64,000 nucleotides of DNA from Planctomycetota bacterium (lineage in GTDB: Bacteria > Planctomycetota > Planctomycetia > Pirellulales > Pirellulaceae), in assembly GCA_016872725.1 (NCBI GenBank), contig VGZC01000030.1, positions 1 through 64,000 on the forward strand, written 5' to 3'. The position numbers and the translations under genes were made by a program. Below, one piece after another: positions 1 to 8,193 of the stretch; the first letter of the stretch is position 1, and the number at the start of each line of letters is the position of its first letter. The notes under the pieces are model-generated. The model did not search any database, was not told the origin of the DNA, and saw only the letters and a list, made by a program, of their open reading frames with translations.

Positions 1-144
<144 letters not shown>

Positions 145-219
145 GATCGGGGGCCATCGATCGGGCGCGGCGGGACCTTGCGCATTACCTTACGGCACGC
201 CTTGATCGGCCGCCATGGG

Positions 220-249
220 TTGGCCCGGGGGAAAGGCGTCCACTACAAT
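220..249 (+). promoter_or_regulatory. Putative sigma70-type promoter for the prepilin-peptidase-like gene
   Basis: TTGGCC at 220-225 and TACAAT at 244-249 are separated by 18 bases, a reasonable -35/-10 pair upstream of the start at 367. This is pattern matching only; the implied leader is about 110 nt. Confidence 0.35.
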
Positions 250-366
250 GGGCCTCGCGCCCCACGCTCCGCCAGGTCGCCATACGATGGCGAACGAGAC
301 GGAACGGCGACCCGCCCGATACCGGCCTGGATTCGCAAGGGGCCGGCGCGAGGAGCGGGAGGACGC

Positions 367-1572
367 ATGGTCGGTGAAACCGTATCGGGATCGGATCGGT
401 CGGACCGGGGTGGTCGTCGCGGTCCGTGGACGGCGGCCGGCGTGATCGGTTTAGCCCTCCTGGCCGGGCTCGGCTATGCGCTGGGCGTTCCCGTCCTTCG
501 CCACGCGATTCGACCGGCCGGGCCTTCGGTGCTGGGTCTTCAGGGCATGTCGATCGCCGGGGAAATCCGCGGCCACGCGCTGGAGGTCTTCGTCGTTGTC
601 TGGCTGTTCTTCCTTGGTGCGAGCATCGGAAGTTTTCTGAACGTCGTCATCTACCGCGTTCCGCGCGGCATGACGTTGTTCGGCCATTCCCAATGCCCTC
701 GCTGCGGCCATGCGATCCGAGGCCGACACAACGTGCCCGTTCTGGGCTGGTTCTTGCTGAACGGGCGTTGTTACGACTGCGGTCAACCGATCGCGCGGCG
801 CTATCCGACCGTCGAGGCGATATGCGGAGCGATGTTCGTGGGGCTCGCGTTCATCGAACTCGTTTCGGGGGGGATGAACCTGCCGGCGCGGCCTCCGAGC
901 GTCTTTCGAGGCATCGCGTGGATCGTGCTCGACACCCAATGGGATCTGTTGGCGATCTACGCGTATCACTGCGTTCTCTTGTCGATCCTGTTCAGTTGGG
1001 CTTGGATCGCGCACGACGGAGGTCGAGTTCCCGCCGGGTACACGCTCTTCGCGTTCGCGCTGATCCTCGCCGGACCGTTGGCCGCGCCCGACGCGCATCC
1101 GGTGCCGGCTTGGGGATCGGTACCGGGAGCCTCGCGAGGTGCCGACCTGCTGAATCGGACGAGGTCGTTCGGGGATGGCATCGTGGGTGGGGCCGTCGGG
1201 TACGCCGTGGGGTTTCTGGTTTGGCGCTACGCGGCCGGAGGGCGGCGCGACGAACGGAGGCGGGACGAATCGGCGTCGATGGGCTTGATCGGCGCGGCCT
1301 TCGGATGGCAAGCGACCTGCTCCGTGGCCCTGCTCGCCGTACCCATCACGGCCCTCCCGTGCGGCGCAAGGCGACTCCGGGCGGCGCCGTCGACTCCGGC
1401 ATCCGGATTCCCCGTGTGGCTCGCGGCGCTCGCGCATCTCGTCGTCTGGCGCGCGTCCGGATCGATCCCGATCTGGCCGTCGGACGGCGCGCCGTGGTTC
1501 GCGTTTCCGATCGCCGTCGTCGCCGCCGCGTGGGGGCTCGGCGAAATCCCGCGTTCGGAGGACGCCCCGTGA
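367..1572 (+). CDS. Prepilin-peptidase-like membrane protein (A24 family), probably catalytically degenerate
   Basis: A 401-residue multi-span membrane protein. The start at 367 follows GGGAGGA four bases upstream; the reading frame is open back to 130, but that would overlap the divergent ABC gene. Residues about 70-130 match the N-terminal domain of type IV prepilin peptidases: GASIGSFLNVVIYRVPRG, then two zinc-type cysteine pairs (CPRCG and CYDCG) around NVPVLGWF. The C-terminal half keeps the membrane-spanning outline and an FGWQA block. By hand alignment, however, the first catalytic Asp of DxDxxxxP is Ala (AHDGGRVP), and the Asp of the second GD motif is replaced in DESASMGLIG, where a Glu aligns with it. 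It may process prepilins poorly or act only as the methyltransferase-type domain (inference). The stop overlaps the GTG start of eboE (GTGA). Confidence 0.75.
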   Translation: MVGETVSGSDRSDRGGRRGPWTAAGVIGLALLAGLGYALGVPVLRHAIRPAGPSVLGLQGMSIAGEIRGHALEVFVVVWLFFLGASIGSFLNVVIYRVPRGMTLFGHSQCPRCGHAIRGRHNVPVLGWFLLNGRCYDCGQPIARRYPTVEAICGAMFVGLAFIELVSGGMNLPARPPSVFRGIAWIVLDTQWDLLAIYAYHCVLLSILFSWAWIAHDGGRVPAGYTLFAFALILAGPLAAPDAHPVPAWGSVPGASRGADLLNRTRSFGDGIVGGAVGYAVGFLVWRYAAGGRRDERRRDESASMGLIGAAFGWQATCSVALLAVPITALPCGARRLRAAPSTPASGFPVWLAALAHLVVWRASGSIPIWPSDGAPWFAFPIAVVAAAWGLGEIPRSEDAP

Positions 1573-2753
1573 CGGCGGAAATCGGCTATTGCACGAACGT
1601 GCACGCGTCCGACTCGATCGACAGCCTGATCGCGAACCTGCGCGAACACGCCGTCGGCGCGCGCCGCCGCTTGGGCTCGAACCGACCGCTCGGCGTCGGA
1701 CTCTGGCTCCCCGATTCGGCGGTTACCCGCGCGCTGGCCGATCGTGACACGATCCTGTCACTTCGGGAATTCCTGGACGGCGAGGGACTGGTCCCGTTCA
1801 CGATGAACGGATTCCCGTACGGCGATTTCCACCGCGGGATCGTGAAGCACGACGTCTATTTCCCGACATGGTGGGATCCTCGGCGAGCCGACTACACGCT
1901 CCGGCTCTTCGAACTGCTCGACGCCTTGCTCCCGCCCCGCGCGGCGGCGGCCGTTTCGACGCTGCCGATCGCGTGGGGCGATCCGCCGCCGACCGACGAC
2001 GAATGGCGCGCCGCGGCCGACCAATTGGCGCGCGTCGCGCGGCGTCTCGCCGAAATCGAACAGGCGTCGGGACGCCGTTTCCTCGTCGCGCTCGAACCCG
2101 AGCCGGGCTGCGCGCTCGAAAAGAGCTCCGACGTCGCGGCCTTCTTCGATCGGTACCTCCGCCCGATCGATCGGGGACTGGTCGATCGGCATATCGGAGT
2201 CTGCCACGACATCTGCCACGCGGCGGTCGTCTTCGAACGTCAAGACGAGGCGCTCGAAACCTATCGAACGGCCGGAATCCGGATCGGCAAGGTCCAGGTG
2301 TCCTCCGCCGTGTTCGCGCGGCTCGACGCGCCCGATCCCGAGCTGCGTGCGAGCGTCCTGGCGCAGTTGGCCGCGTTCTCGGAGATGCGGTACCTCCATC
2401 AGACGGCCGTCCGGTATGCGCAAGGCTCCTCGCGTTTCTTCGAGGATCTGCCCCTCGCGCTGGGGTATCACGCGGGCCGCGAGCCGCCGCGCGGCGAATG
2501 GCGCGTGCATTTCCATGTCCCGATCCATGTGGAACGGTTCGGACGGCTGGACACGTCGCGGAACGACATCGAACGATGCGTGCGCCTTTGCCTCGACGGA
2601 GGACTCGCCTCGCAATTCGAGATCGAAACGTACGCCTGGAACGTCGTGCCAGACGGTCTTCGGGCCGAACGGCTATGCGACGGCATCGCGGCCGAAATCG
2701 CTTGGCTCACGTCGCGCATCGCCGAGGCCTGCGATTCCCGTGCGGGGGAATGA
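1569..2753 (+). CDS. eboE: EboE-like metabolite-traffic protein (TIM-barrel sugar isomerase fold)
   Basis: A 394-residue protein starting at a GTG that overlaps the previous stop by four bases (GTGA), so translation is probably coupled. The N-terminus (IGYCTNVHASDS), the block FTMNGFPYGDFH at about residues 75-90, and STLPIAWGD match the EboE family, relatives of xylose-isomerase-like TIM barrels. EboE belongs to the ebo cluster, implicated in moving metabolite precursors out of the cytoplasm in cyanobacteria and other bacteria. Its exact reaction is unknown. Other ebo genes (UbiA-like eboC, eboA, eboB, eboD, eboF) are not next to it here, so either the cluster is split or this copy acts alone. 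Assignment is from recognised sequence blocks, not a search. Confidence 0.8.
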   Translation: MTAEIGYCTNVHASDSIDSLIANLREHAVGARRRLGSNRPLGVGLWLPDSAVTRALADRDTILSLREFLDGEGLVPFTMNGFPYGDFHRGIVKHDVYFPTWWDPRRADYTLRLFELLDALLPPRAAAAVSTLPIAWGDPPPTDDEWRAAADQLARVARRLAEIEQASGRRFLVALEPEPGCALEKSSDVAAFFDRYLRPIDRGLVDRHIGVCHDICHAAVVFERQDEALETYRTAGIRIGKVQVSSAVFARLDAPDPELRASVLAQLAAFSEMRYLHQTAVRYAQGSSRFFEDLPLALGYHAGREPPRGEWRVHFHVPIHVERFGRLDTSRNDIERCVRLCLDGGLASQFEIETYAWNVVPDGLRAERLCDGIAAEIAWLTSRIAEACDSRAGE

Positions 2754-2790
2754 CGAGCACCGCGAAAGACGCGAATGACGCGAATGACGC

Positions 2791-2833
2791 GAAAAAGGAA
2801 AGAAGGAGTGGACGCTCTCCTCCTTTCGCGTCC
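2791..2833. terminator. Imperfect inverted repeat between convergent genes
   Basis: GAAAGAAGGAG (2798-2808) pairs with CTCCTCCTTTC (2817-2827) with one mismatch and an 8-base loop. It lies between eboE (+) and a lipoprotein gene (-). Upstream, 2767-2796 holds a short direct repeat of GACGCGAAT/GACGCGAAA. The right arm continues TCGCGTC, which matches the start of the left repeat, so the whole block looks like a degenerate palindromic element that may serve as a bidirectional terminator. Confidence 0.5.
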
Positions 2834-2841
2834 TTCGTAGT

Positions 2842-3369
2842 CTACTCCCGCGTGAACCGCATCGTGCCGAGCGCCTTCAATTGGTTGGGAGGTGTCATCT
2901 CGAAGAGATCGGTTCCCCGAAAATGCATGACGATTTCCTCGGGGTCCGCGCCGTCCTCGGTGGACCGAACGGTGATTGTGTCGCCGTCGGCGCCGAGCAC
3001 CTCCCATCGGCCTTCGCTGGCATTCGTCTTCTCACCGATCTCGGGGAGCACCATCGACGCGGTCATCGCCATCGCGTGGCCTTCGCGGAACTGGATGCGG
3101 ATCTTCATCGACTTGCAGGCTGTCAACGTCGCCGAGTCGAATTCGGCGGTCGCCGCGTCGGCGTGCATTACGAACGAACCGTTCCACGTACCGATCAACC
3201 GCGATTCCGATGAACCGGACCCCGTACCGGGTGCCCCGCTTCCGTCGGTCGAGGCGGTTGAGATGTTCAGCGAGGGCGCGTCGCCCTTACCGCACCCCAG
3301 ACTCAGGCACACTCCGAGCAGTCCCGCGGCCATCACTCGAATCGCGGGCGAACGTCGATCGGTTCGCAT
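2842..3369 (-). CDS. Lipoprotein of unknown function
   Basis: A 175-residue protein with a lipoprotein signal: charged MRTDRRSPAIR, a hydrophobic stretch, and the lipobox LSLGC with the Cys at about residue 25. GGAGG nine bases before the ATG supports the start. A Ser/Gly-rich linker is followed by a domain beginning LIGTWNGSF and ending TPPNQLKALGTMRFTRE. That layout (xxGxW start, PPN...xxRFxRE end) is shared with the next gene upstream on this strand, so the two are paralogues, probably small beta-barrel domains of a planctomycete type. No enzymatic motif is visible. Its 5' end overlaps the 3' end of the upstream paralogue by 37 bases. Confidence 0.75.
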   Translation of the reverse strand: MRTDRRSPAIRVMAAGLLGVCLSLGCGKGDAPSLNISTASTDGSGAPGTGSGSSESRLIGTWNGSFVMHADAATAEFDSATLTACKSMKIRIQFREGHAMAMTASMVLPEIGEKTNASEGRWEVLGADGDTITVRSTEDGADPEEIVMHFRGTDLFEMTPPNQLKALGTMRFTRE

Positions 3370-3950
3370 GTCAGAAAACCTCCGTGTTGGATTGGATTCC
3401 GTTCGTAGCCACGCTCGCCAGAGCGTGGAAGACTTGACGCAACTTCGGCCACCGCCTGGCGACGGTGGCTACGGGCGACCGTGGCCTTCTCGCGCCGGAA
3501 TCGGACTTTGGCCGTGACCGGCGTGTTGGGTGGGACAAGTTCAATCGTATCCGGATCGACAATTTGGATGTCGACGACCGCCGCACGTTCGACTCCTTCC
3601 ATGTGCACTTCGATCCGCGTCTTGTTCCCCTCCGCCGAGAGGAATCGCCACGTACCGCCTTTGGTAACGGCACCCACGACCGGCAACGTCGACTGGACCA
3701 CGATACGCCCCTCGCGCGTGATCTCCAATTGCATCTGGATTTTTTGCATCAGAGCCCCCGTGATCGACGAGGGATCGACGGTCCATCGCCCGACGATCTT
3801 CTCGGCGGGCGAGTTGCCGGGCAACGCGCCGCATCCGCAGACGACGGCCAGGATCGCCGCGATTCCAAGTGCGCGCGCGGACCTCGTGTACCAGACACCG
3901 ACTTCTTCGATTGGAGCCACGTCGGACCCTTCGAGCCGTGATGAGGTCAT
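3333..3950 (-). CDS. Lipoprotein paralogue with a repeat-derived C-terminal tail
   Basis: A 205-residue lipoprotein; I chose the ATG at 3950 because it puts a basic/hydrophobic signal and lipobox VVCGC near the N-terminus, although the frame is open to 4124. The core runs from IVGRWTVDP to VPPNTPVTAKVRFRRE and parallels the adjacent lipoprotein at 2842-3369. After RFRRE, where the paralogue stops, about 45 further residues are encoded by the paired-palindrome repeat at 3406-3473 and flanking DNA, running into the start of the downstream gene. The tail is therefore probably an accident of repeat insertion that removed the original stop. Function unknown. Confidence 0.7.
   Translation of the reverse strand: MTSSRLEGSDVAPIEEVGVWYTRSARALGIAAILAVVCGCGALPGNSPAEKIVGRWTVDPSSITGALMQKIQMQLEITREGRIVVQSTLPVVGAVTKGGTWRFLSAEGNKTRIEVHMEGVERAAVVDIQIVDPDTIELVPPNTPVTAKVRFRREKATVARSHRRQAVAEVASSLPRSGERGYERNPIQHGGFLTCEPIDVRPRFE
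3406..3473. repeat. REP-like paired palindrome, full copy
   Basis: Two perfect hairpins in one unit: CCACGCTCGCCAGAGCGTGG (3409-3428), and a second with arms GCCACCG/CGGTGGC around a central CCTGGCGA (3448-3469). A conserved spacer containing CTTGACGCAACTTCG joins them. The unit recurs at 4055-4190. It lies inside the 3' end of the lipoprotein gene. Confidence 0.85.
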
Positions 3951-4367
3951 ACCAACTCTGACCCGTCTTGATTTTGCGCGCCCATCATAGGGTGCGGACG
4001 ACGAGCCGGTCGAGACAGATTGGGCAAGATGGCTGAGGAAACCGGAAGATTGTCGCAGCCACGCTCGCCAGAGCGTGGAGGAATCGCAGCCACGCTCGCC
4101 AGAGCGTGGAGGAATCGCAGCCACGCTCGCCAGAGCGTGGAGGCCTTGACGCGACTTCGGCCACCGTCTGGCGACGGTGGCTACGGGCTACGGGCGACGA
4201 CGCTCGTCGTGAAAACGGGCGAGCGCGGCCTATAGCGGGGTGGATGTATTCGGTACACTCGAAGGCACTCGATATGCTCCATGCGTCAGGCCGGCCGCGC
4301 ACGGCACTGGAATTCCCGCCGCACGCATACCGCCGACTCGCACCGACTCGAATCAAGTCCACGACCC
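3951..4367. other. Intergenic region with repeat cluster and probable panD promoter
   Basis: A 417-base region between the divergent lipoprotein gene and panD. It holds the palindrome cluster at 4055-4190. A -10-like TACACT at 4254-4259 lies 108 bases before panD, but I see no matching -35. No gene is visible. Confidence 0.6.
4055..4190. repeat. REP-like cluster: three tandem hairpin-1 copies and one hairpin-2
   Basis: The palindrome CCACGCTCGCCAGAGCGTGG occurs at 4059-4078, 4090-4109 and 4121-4140 with an exact 31-base period. It is followed by the spacer CCTTGACGCGACTTCG and the second palindrome at 4160-4181 (perfect arms GCCACCGTC/GACGGTGGC, loop TGGC). The order hairpin 1 - spacer - hairpin 2 is the same as in the copy at 3406-3473, so this is one element with its first hairpin amplified. 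Both hairpins carry a (T)GGC or GCCA tetraloop. Confidence 0.85.
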
Positions 4368-4727
4368 ATGCAGCGCATCCTGCTCAAATCCAAGATCCAC
4401 CGTGCCACGGTGACACAAGCCGAGCTCCACTACGTGGGGAGCGTCACGATCGACCAGGCATTGATGGACGCGGCGAATATTGTGGAATTCGAGCAGGTGC
4501 AGGTTTACGACATCACCAACGGAAACCGGCTCACGACGTACGCGATCGGCGGTCCGCGCGGATCGGGCGTCGTCTGCATCAACGGGGCGGCCGCGCATCG
4601 GATCCACCCCCGCGACCTGGTGATCATCGCCAGCTATGCGCAGTACGACGCTCACGAGTCGTCCGGACACCGGGCGACGATCGTGCATGTCAACGAGCGC
4701 AACGAACCGACGCAACCGGCGCATTGA
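4368..4727 (+). CDS. panD: Aspartate 1-decarboxylase
   Basis: A 119-residue protein of the usual length for PanD, which decarboxylates L-aspartate to beta-alanine for pantothenate and coenzyme A synthesis. It starts [16 protein letters not shown] and has the self-cleavage site YVGSVTID, in which the Gly-Ser bond near residue 24-25 is cut to generate the pyruvoyl cofactor. The blocks [22 protein letters not shown] and DLVIIASYA are all family signatures. The start at 4368 removes a non-conserved upstream extension of the frame. It stands alone, with no panB or panC nearby. Confidence 0.96.
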   Translation: MQRILLKSKIHRATVTQAELHYVGSVTIDQALMDAANIVEFEQVQVYDITNGNRLTTYAIGGPRGSGVVCINGAAAHRIHPRDLVIIASYAQYDAHESSGHRATIVHVNERNEPTQPAH

Positions 4728-4812
4728 ACGTTGTTGGCGCCGCCGACCGACAATTCTGGGGAACGACCATGCCCCGGAACGACACCGAAAAATCGTCGCG
4801 CCATGCGGCGCG

Positions 4813-5280
4813 TCAGGGTCCGGTCGATTGCAGGCGGAAATCGGCGCCGTTGGTGCCGCCGTCGGGAACACTGTACTTTACGTTCGACGTCTCCGCGTTG
4901 CCGTAGGCGGGAGGTACCGCGGCCTTCGCAGGCCGTTTGACGCCCGGAATACCGCCACCGGCCGCCTCCAATTGTCCCTCATCCATGCCCGCATCCGGAT
5001 TGAATCCCTCGATCGTCTCGGAAAACGTCACCGTGTTGTCACCCGGAGTGGCGCCTTGGACGAGTTCGTACTTGCCTTCCGCGTTGGTCTTGCCTTCGCC
5101 GACAAACGACGCCGAATTGAATTTGACGACGACGTTGGCGACGGGCTTTCCGTCCACGGTAACGGTACCCGATACGGGGACGGGTTTCGGCGCCTTGGGG
5201 CCGCTCGAACAACCGGCCGATCCGATCGCCACGACGAGGGCCAAGGGCAACAGCCTGGTAACGATCCGACGAACCATCAT
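4813..5280 (-). CDS. Lipoprotein with a carboxypeptidase-regulatory-like fold
   Basis: A 155-residue lipoprotein: hydrophobic signal LLPLALVVAIGSAGC (Cys at about residue 24), then VPVSGTVTVDGKPVANVVVKF and TNAEGKYEL, the hallmarks of the beta-sandwich CarboxypepD_reg/transthyretin-like fold. In Planctomycetota such proteins commonly lie directly downstream of DUF1559 prepilin-type genes, as here (125 bases after the DUF1559 stop). Their role is unknown, perhaps in envelope or pseudopilus assembly (inference). Two start codons in tandem (5280 and 5277) make the exact start ambiguous by one residue. Confidence 0.8.
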   Translation of the reverse strand: MMVRRIVTRLLPLALVVAIGSAGCSSGPKAPKPVPVSGTVTVDGKPVANVVVKFNSASFVGEGKTNAEGKYELVQGATPGDNTVTFSETIEGFNPDAGMDEGQLEAAGGGIPGVKRPAKAAVPPAYGNAETSNVKYSVPDGGTNGADFRLQSTGP

Positions 5281-5405
5281 GCGAAGTGCTCCACCGGAAG
5301 GACGTAACTTGAGGATGCATGACCTCACAGCGCCGTCGGCCGAAGGCCGGGGCCGCTGCGGCCCGACCTTCCGGCTCGGCGCGCGCCGCGTGGTCGCTGC
5401 CGCGA

Positions 5406-6434
5406 CTACAGATCGAGATTGGTGATCGGGTTGCTGTCCTGCAGGAACGCGAGCAGGGCCAGCGTACGGTAATCCATCGTCTGTGACAGGAAGTGCACGG
5501 ATCCATCCGCGAAGGTGAACTGCGCGCCGGTGGAGTGCTTGCTTCCGAATACCCATGCGTACGTCTTTCGGTCGGCGCGGCCTTGGTAGGGAGCGTTGAT
5601 ATGCCAGTCGCGGGCGTAGAGCAACCAGTTCGCGTCCGTTGGCGGGAGAATGGCGGTGGACGTGATCCCTTGCACGATGCGTCCATGGCAGCAGGTGTGG
5701 GATCCGGTCATGCCCCACGGACCGTACGCCGACGAGGTTTTCCATTGGGCCCCGCCCACGGCCTCGCCGATCGCCAGCACGTTGCTGGACCCGTCGAGGA
5801 TATCCTGGAACCCGGCCGCGCCGTCGTTCCCGAACACGCCGCGCCGGATGTCGGCGGCGAGATTACCCCAGGCTCGATCGTAGTCCGTATGGACGCCCGT
5901 CGAGAAGAAGTAGTTCGTGCGATACGCGTTGAGCATCGAATAGAAGTTGGTGCCCGCCTCGTTCCGCCGTTCGCCCTTTCCGGGGCTCGACGGGCATTCC
6001 AGGATCGTGACCCGCGAGTTGTACAACCCGTTGTTGATCGCGTCGTTGCCGGCGACCGCATGGCCGTAGGGCGACGACATGCTCGAACACACGCCGAAAT
6101 TGTACATATCGGAGATGGTGCCCAATTCGAGGAACGGCGCGAGGAGCATCCAGCCGGTCGTGTTCTTCACGCCGCCCCGCGCGGCGTGGTAGGCCGCGTT
6201 GTCGTAGCGGCCCGAGCCGAGCAGGGCGGGCGGAAACACCTTATGGGTGTCGTGGTAGTTATGCAGAGCCAATCCGAACTGTTTGAGATTGTTGCCGCAG
6301 CTCATGCGCCGCGCGGCTTCCCGCGCGGCCTGGACGGCCGGAAGCAGAAGCGCCACCAAGATGCCGATGATGGCGATCACCACCAGCAGTTCCACCAGCG
6401 TGAACCCTCGATTTCGTCGTTGAAACAACGCCAT
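5406..6434 (-). CDS. DUF1559 domain protein with type IV prepilin N-terminus
   Basis: 342 residues. The start at 6434 has AGAGGAGGT six bases upstream. The N-terminus RGFTLVELLVVIAIIGILVALLLP is a class III (prepilin) leader with Gly-Phe cleavage site and Glu at +5, followed by VQAAREAARRMSCGNNLKQ, the constant entry to the DUF1559 domain (SBP_bac_10). The domain continues with LHNYHDTHKVFPPA and ends FADGSVHFLSQTMDYRTL. This family is greatly expanded in Planctomycetota; members are thought to be pseudopilin-like surface proteins, but no function is proven. The protein needs a prepilin peptidase; the A24-like protein at 367-1572 may not be active. Confidence 0.93.
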   Translation of the reverse strand: MALFQRRNRGFTLVELLVVIAIIGILVALLLPAVQAAREAARRMSCGNNLKQFGLALHNYHDTHKVFPPALLGSGRYDNAAYHAARGGVKNTTGWMLLAPFLELGTISDMYNFGVCSSMSSPYGHAVAGNDAINNGLYNSRVTILECPSSPGKGERRNEAGTNFYSMLNAYRTNYFFSTGVHTDYDRAWGNLAADIRRGVFGNDGAAGFQDILDGSSNVLAIGEAVGGAQWKTSSAYGPWGMTGSHTCCHGRIVQGITSTAILPPTDANWLLYARDWHINAPYQGRADRKTYAWVFGSKHSTGAQFTFADGSVHFLSQTMDYRTLALLAFLQDSNPITNLDL

Positions 6435-6759
6435 GGCCGGACCTCCTCTAACCAAACCCCAGAACTGTCGAATGACAAAAAAAATAAGAACGGTTCCATC
6501 GGGTTGGAATCGCGATGGAGCGAGACATTCAGACAGGCTTCGCAGAGTCTACGCGTTCGGCGGACCGATTCGCAAGCGATTTCTTGAAAAAAATCCCTTG
6601 GCGCCCGCGCAACGGGCCTGCCCGCTTGGGGGGCGACCGCCGACCCGCGTCCCGTCATGGACACGGCACCATGCCGGAAGTACAACCGCGCGGACCGCGG
6701 GCAGTTCCGCGCTCGAAGGTTAGGATTCTTGGAAACCGCGAATCTCGGGAGGCCTTCCC
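6435..6759. other. Divergent intergenic region
   Basis: 325 bases between the DUF1559 gene (-) and the beta-helix gene (+). The stretch at 6474-6488 is unusually A-rich for this genome and lies about 40-55 bases upstream of the DUF1559 start, so it is a likely promoter region for that gene. No RNA gene or ORF is supported. Confidence 0.4.
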
Positions 6760-8193
6760 ATGGATCGACGCTTCACACCATGCGCCGCTCGACTCGGCGC
6801 GCTCGTTCCGCTTGCCGTCCTCGCGACGGCATGGAGTGCTTCGGGAATGAGGTCGATGGCGTCCCGGACCACCGACCCGGCCGATGTCGCCGACTTCGGC
6901 GCGATCGGCGACGGAGTGGCGGACGACACCGATGCCATCCAAAACGCGGTCAACTCCAAGAGGGGCCTCGTCCGATTCGGCGCCGGAGTGTATCGGACGA
7001 CTCGGCCCATCGTAGTCGATCTCGACGCGGCCGGGCCCGTCTGCCTGGATGGCCAAGGCGTTGCCCGCCTGCGGATGGCGGGTTCCGGTCCGGCGATCCG
7101 GATCGTCGGGACCCATTTTCGATCGGCCGATCCCAAGGGATACGAGCCCCGTGTGTGGGAGCGGCAACGGATGCCGATCGTCGAACGGCTGGCCATCGAG
7201 GGCGCACACGCCGATTCCGACGGCGTCGAAGCGGTCGGCACGATGCAGTTGACCCTCTCGCGACTCCACATCCGCAACACGCGGCACGCCGTTCGGCTCG
7301 TCGAAAACAACCGCAACGTCCTGATCGCCGACTGCCATCTCTATGAAAACCGGGGCGTCGGCGTCTTCTACGATCGGGTCAACCTCCATCAATCCAACAT
7401 CACGGGATGCCACATCAGCTACAACGCCGAAGGGGGCATCGTGTCGCGGGGCGGCAACGTGCGGAACATCCACGTCACGGGCTGCGACCTCGAAAGCAAC
7501 ATGTCCGAAACGACGGCGCCGACCGCGAACATCCTGATCGACTGCCGGGAGAGCGTGTATGGAACGGCCGAGGTCGCGATCACGGGCTGCACGATCCAGC
7601 ACAACAACCCGTCCCCGGATTCCGCGAACATCCGGATCTTCGGGGGGAGCCTGCCGATGTCCGACGGACAACCGGTGCGCGAGGGAAACATCGCGATCAC
7701 CGGCAACGTGCTCAGCGATGTGCAGGTCAACATCCATCTGGTCGAGTGCCGGGGCGTCGCGATCACCGGCAACACATTGTGGCAGGGATATCGCGAGAAT
7801 CTCCGCTTCGAGAACTGCTCCCACCTCGTGATCGGATCCAACAACCTCGACCGGAATCCCCGCTACGCCTACGGCAACACGGCCGACGCGAACAACGCGG
7901 TCGTCTTCCGAGCGTGCGACGACTCGACGATCTCCGGCCTGCACGTCTCGAATGTCCGGCGAACCGAGGCGGGCGTTCTTTTCGAGAACTGCCGTCGCAT
8001 GAACATCCACGGCTGCACGGTGCTCGACTGCGACGGTCCCGGCATGCTGCTTCGCGGCGTCAACGACTCGACGGTGACCGCGTGCCTGGTCCACGACGCG
8101 CGTCCCGGCGCGGCGGCTCCCGCCATCGCGCGGGTGGATTGCGCCAATCTCACGATCGACGGGATGCTCGAAGAGCCGGCTCGGAACGATTAG
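6760..8193 (+). CDS. Exported right-handed parallel beta-helix protein (pectate-lyase-3-like)
   Basis: 477 residues, with GGGAGG nine bases before the ATG. A signal peptide covers about the first 30 residues. It is followed by VADFGAIGDGVADDTDAIQ, the start of the Pectate_lyase_3 / glycosyl-hydrolase-28-like beta-helix domain, then repeated coils rich in N, G and short hydrophobics (for example VAITGCTIQ, IAITGNVL, VAITGNTL). Such proteins bind or cleave acidic polysaccharides; no catalytic set can be assigned by eye. The stop overlaps the stop region of the convergent HIT gene by four bases. Confidence 0.85.
   Translation: MDRRFTPCAARLGALVPLAVLATAWSASGMRSMASRTTDPADVADFGAIGDGVADDTDAIQNAVNSKRGLVRFGAGVYRTTRPIVVDLDAAGPVCLDGQGVARLRMAGSGPAIRIVGTHFRSADPKGYEPRVWERQRMPIVERLAIEGAHADSDGVEAVGTMQLTLSRLHIRNTRHAVRLVENNRNVLIADCHLYENRGVGVFYDRVNLHQSNITGCHISYNAEGGIVSRGGNVRNIHVTGCDLESNMSETTAPTANILIDCRESVYGTAEVAITGCTIQHNNPSPDSANIRIFGGSLPMSDGQPVREGNIAITGNVLSDVQVNIHLVECRGVAITGNTLWQGYRENLRFENCSHLVIGSNNLDRNPRYAYGNTADANNAVVFRACDDSTISGLHVSNVRRTEAGVLFENCRRMNIHGCTVLDCDGPGMLLRGVNDSTVTACLVHDARPGAAAPAIARVDCANLTIDGMLEEPARND

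Noticed and set aside
4055-4190. CRISPR array
   Set aside because: The 31-base period is exact and includes the spacer, the hairpin repeat is a full palindrome, there are only three copies, and no cas gene is near.
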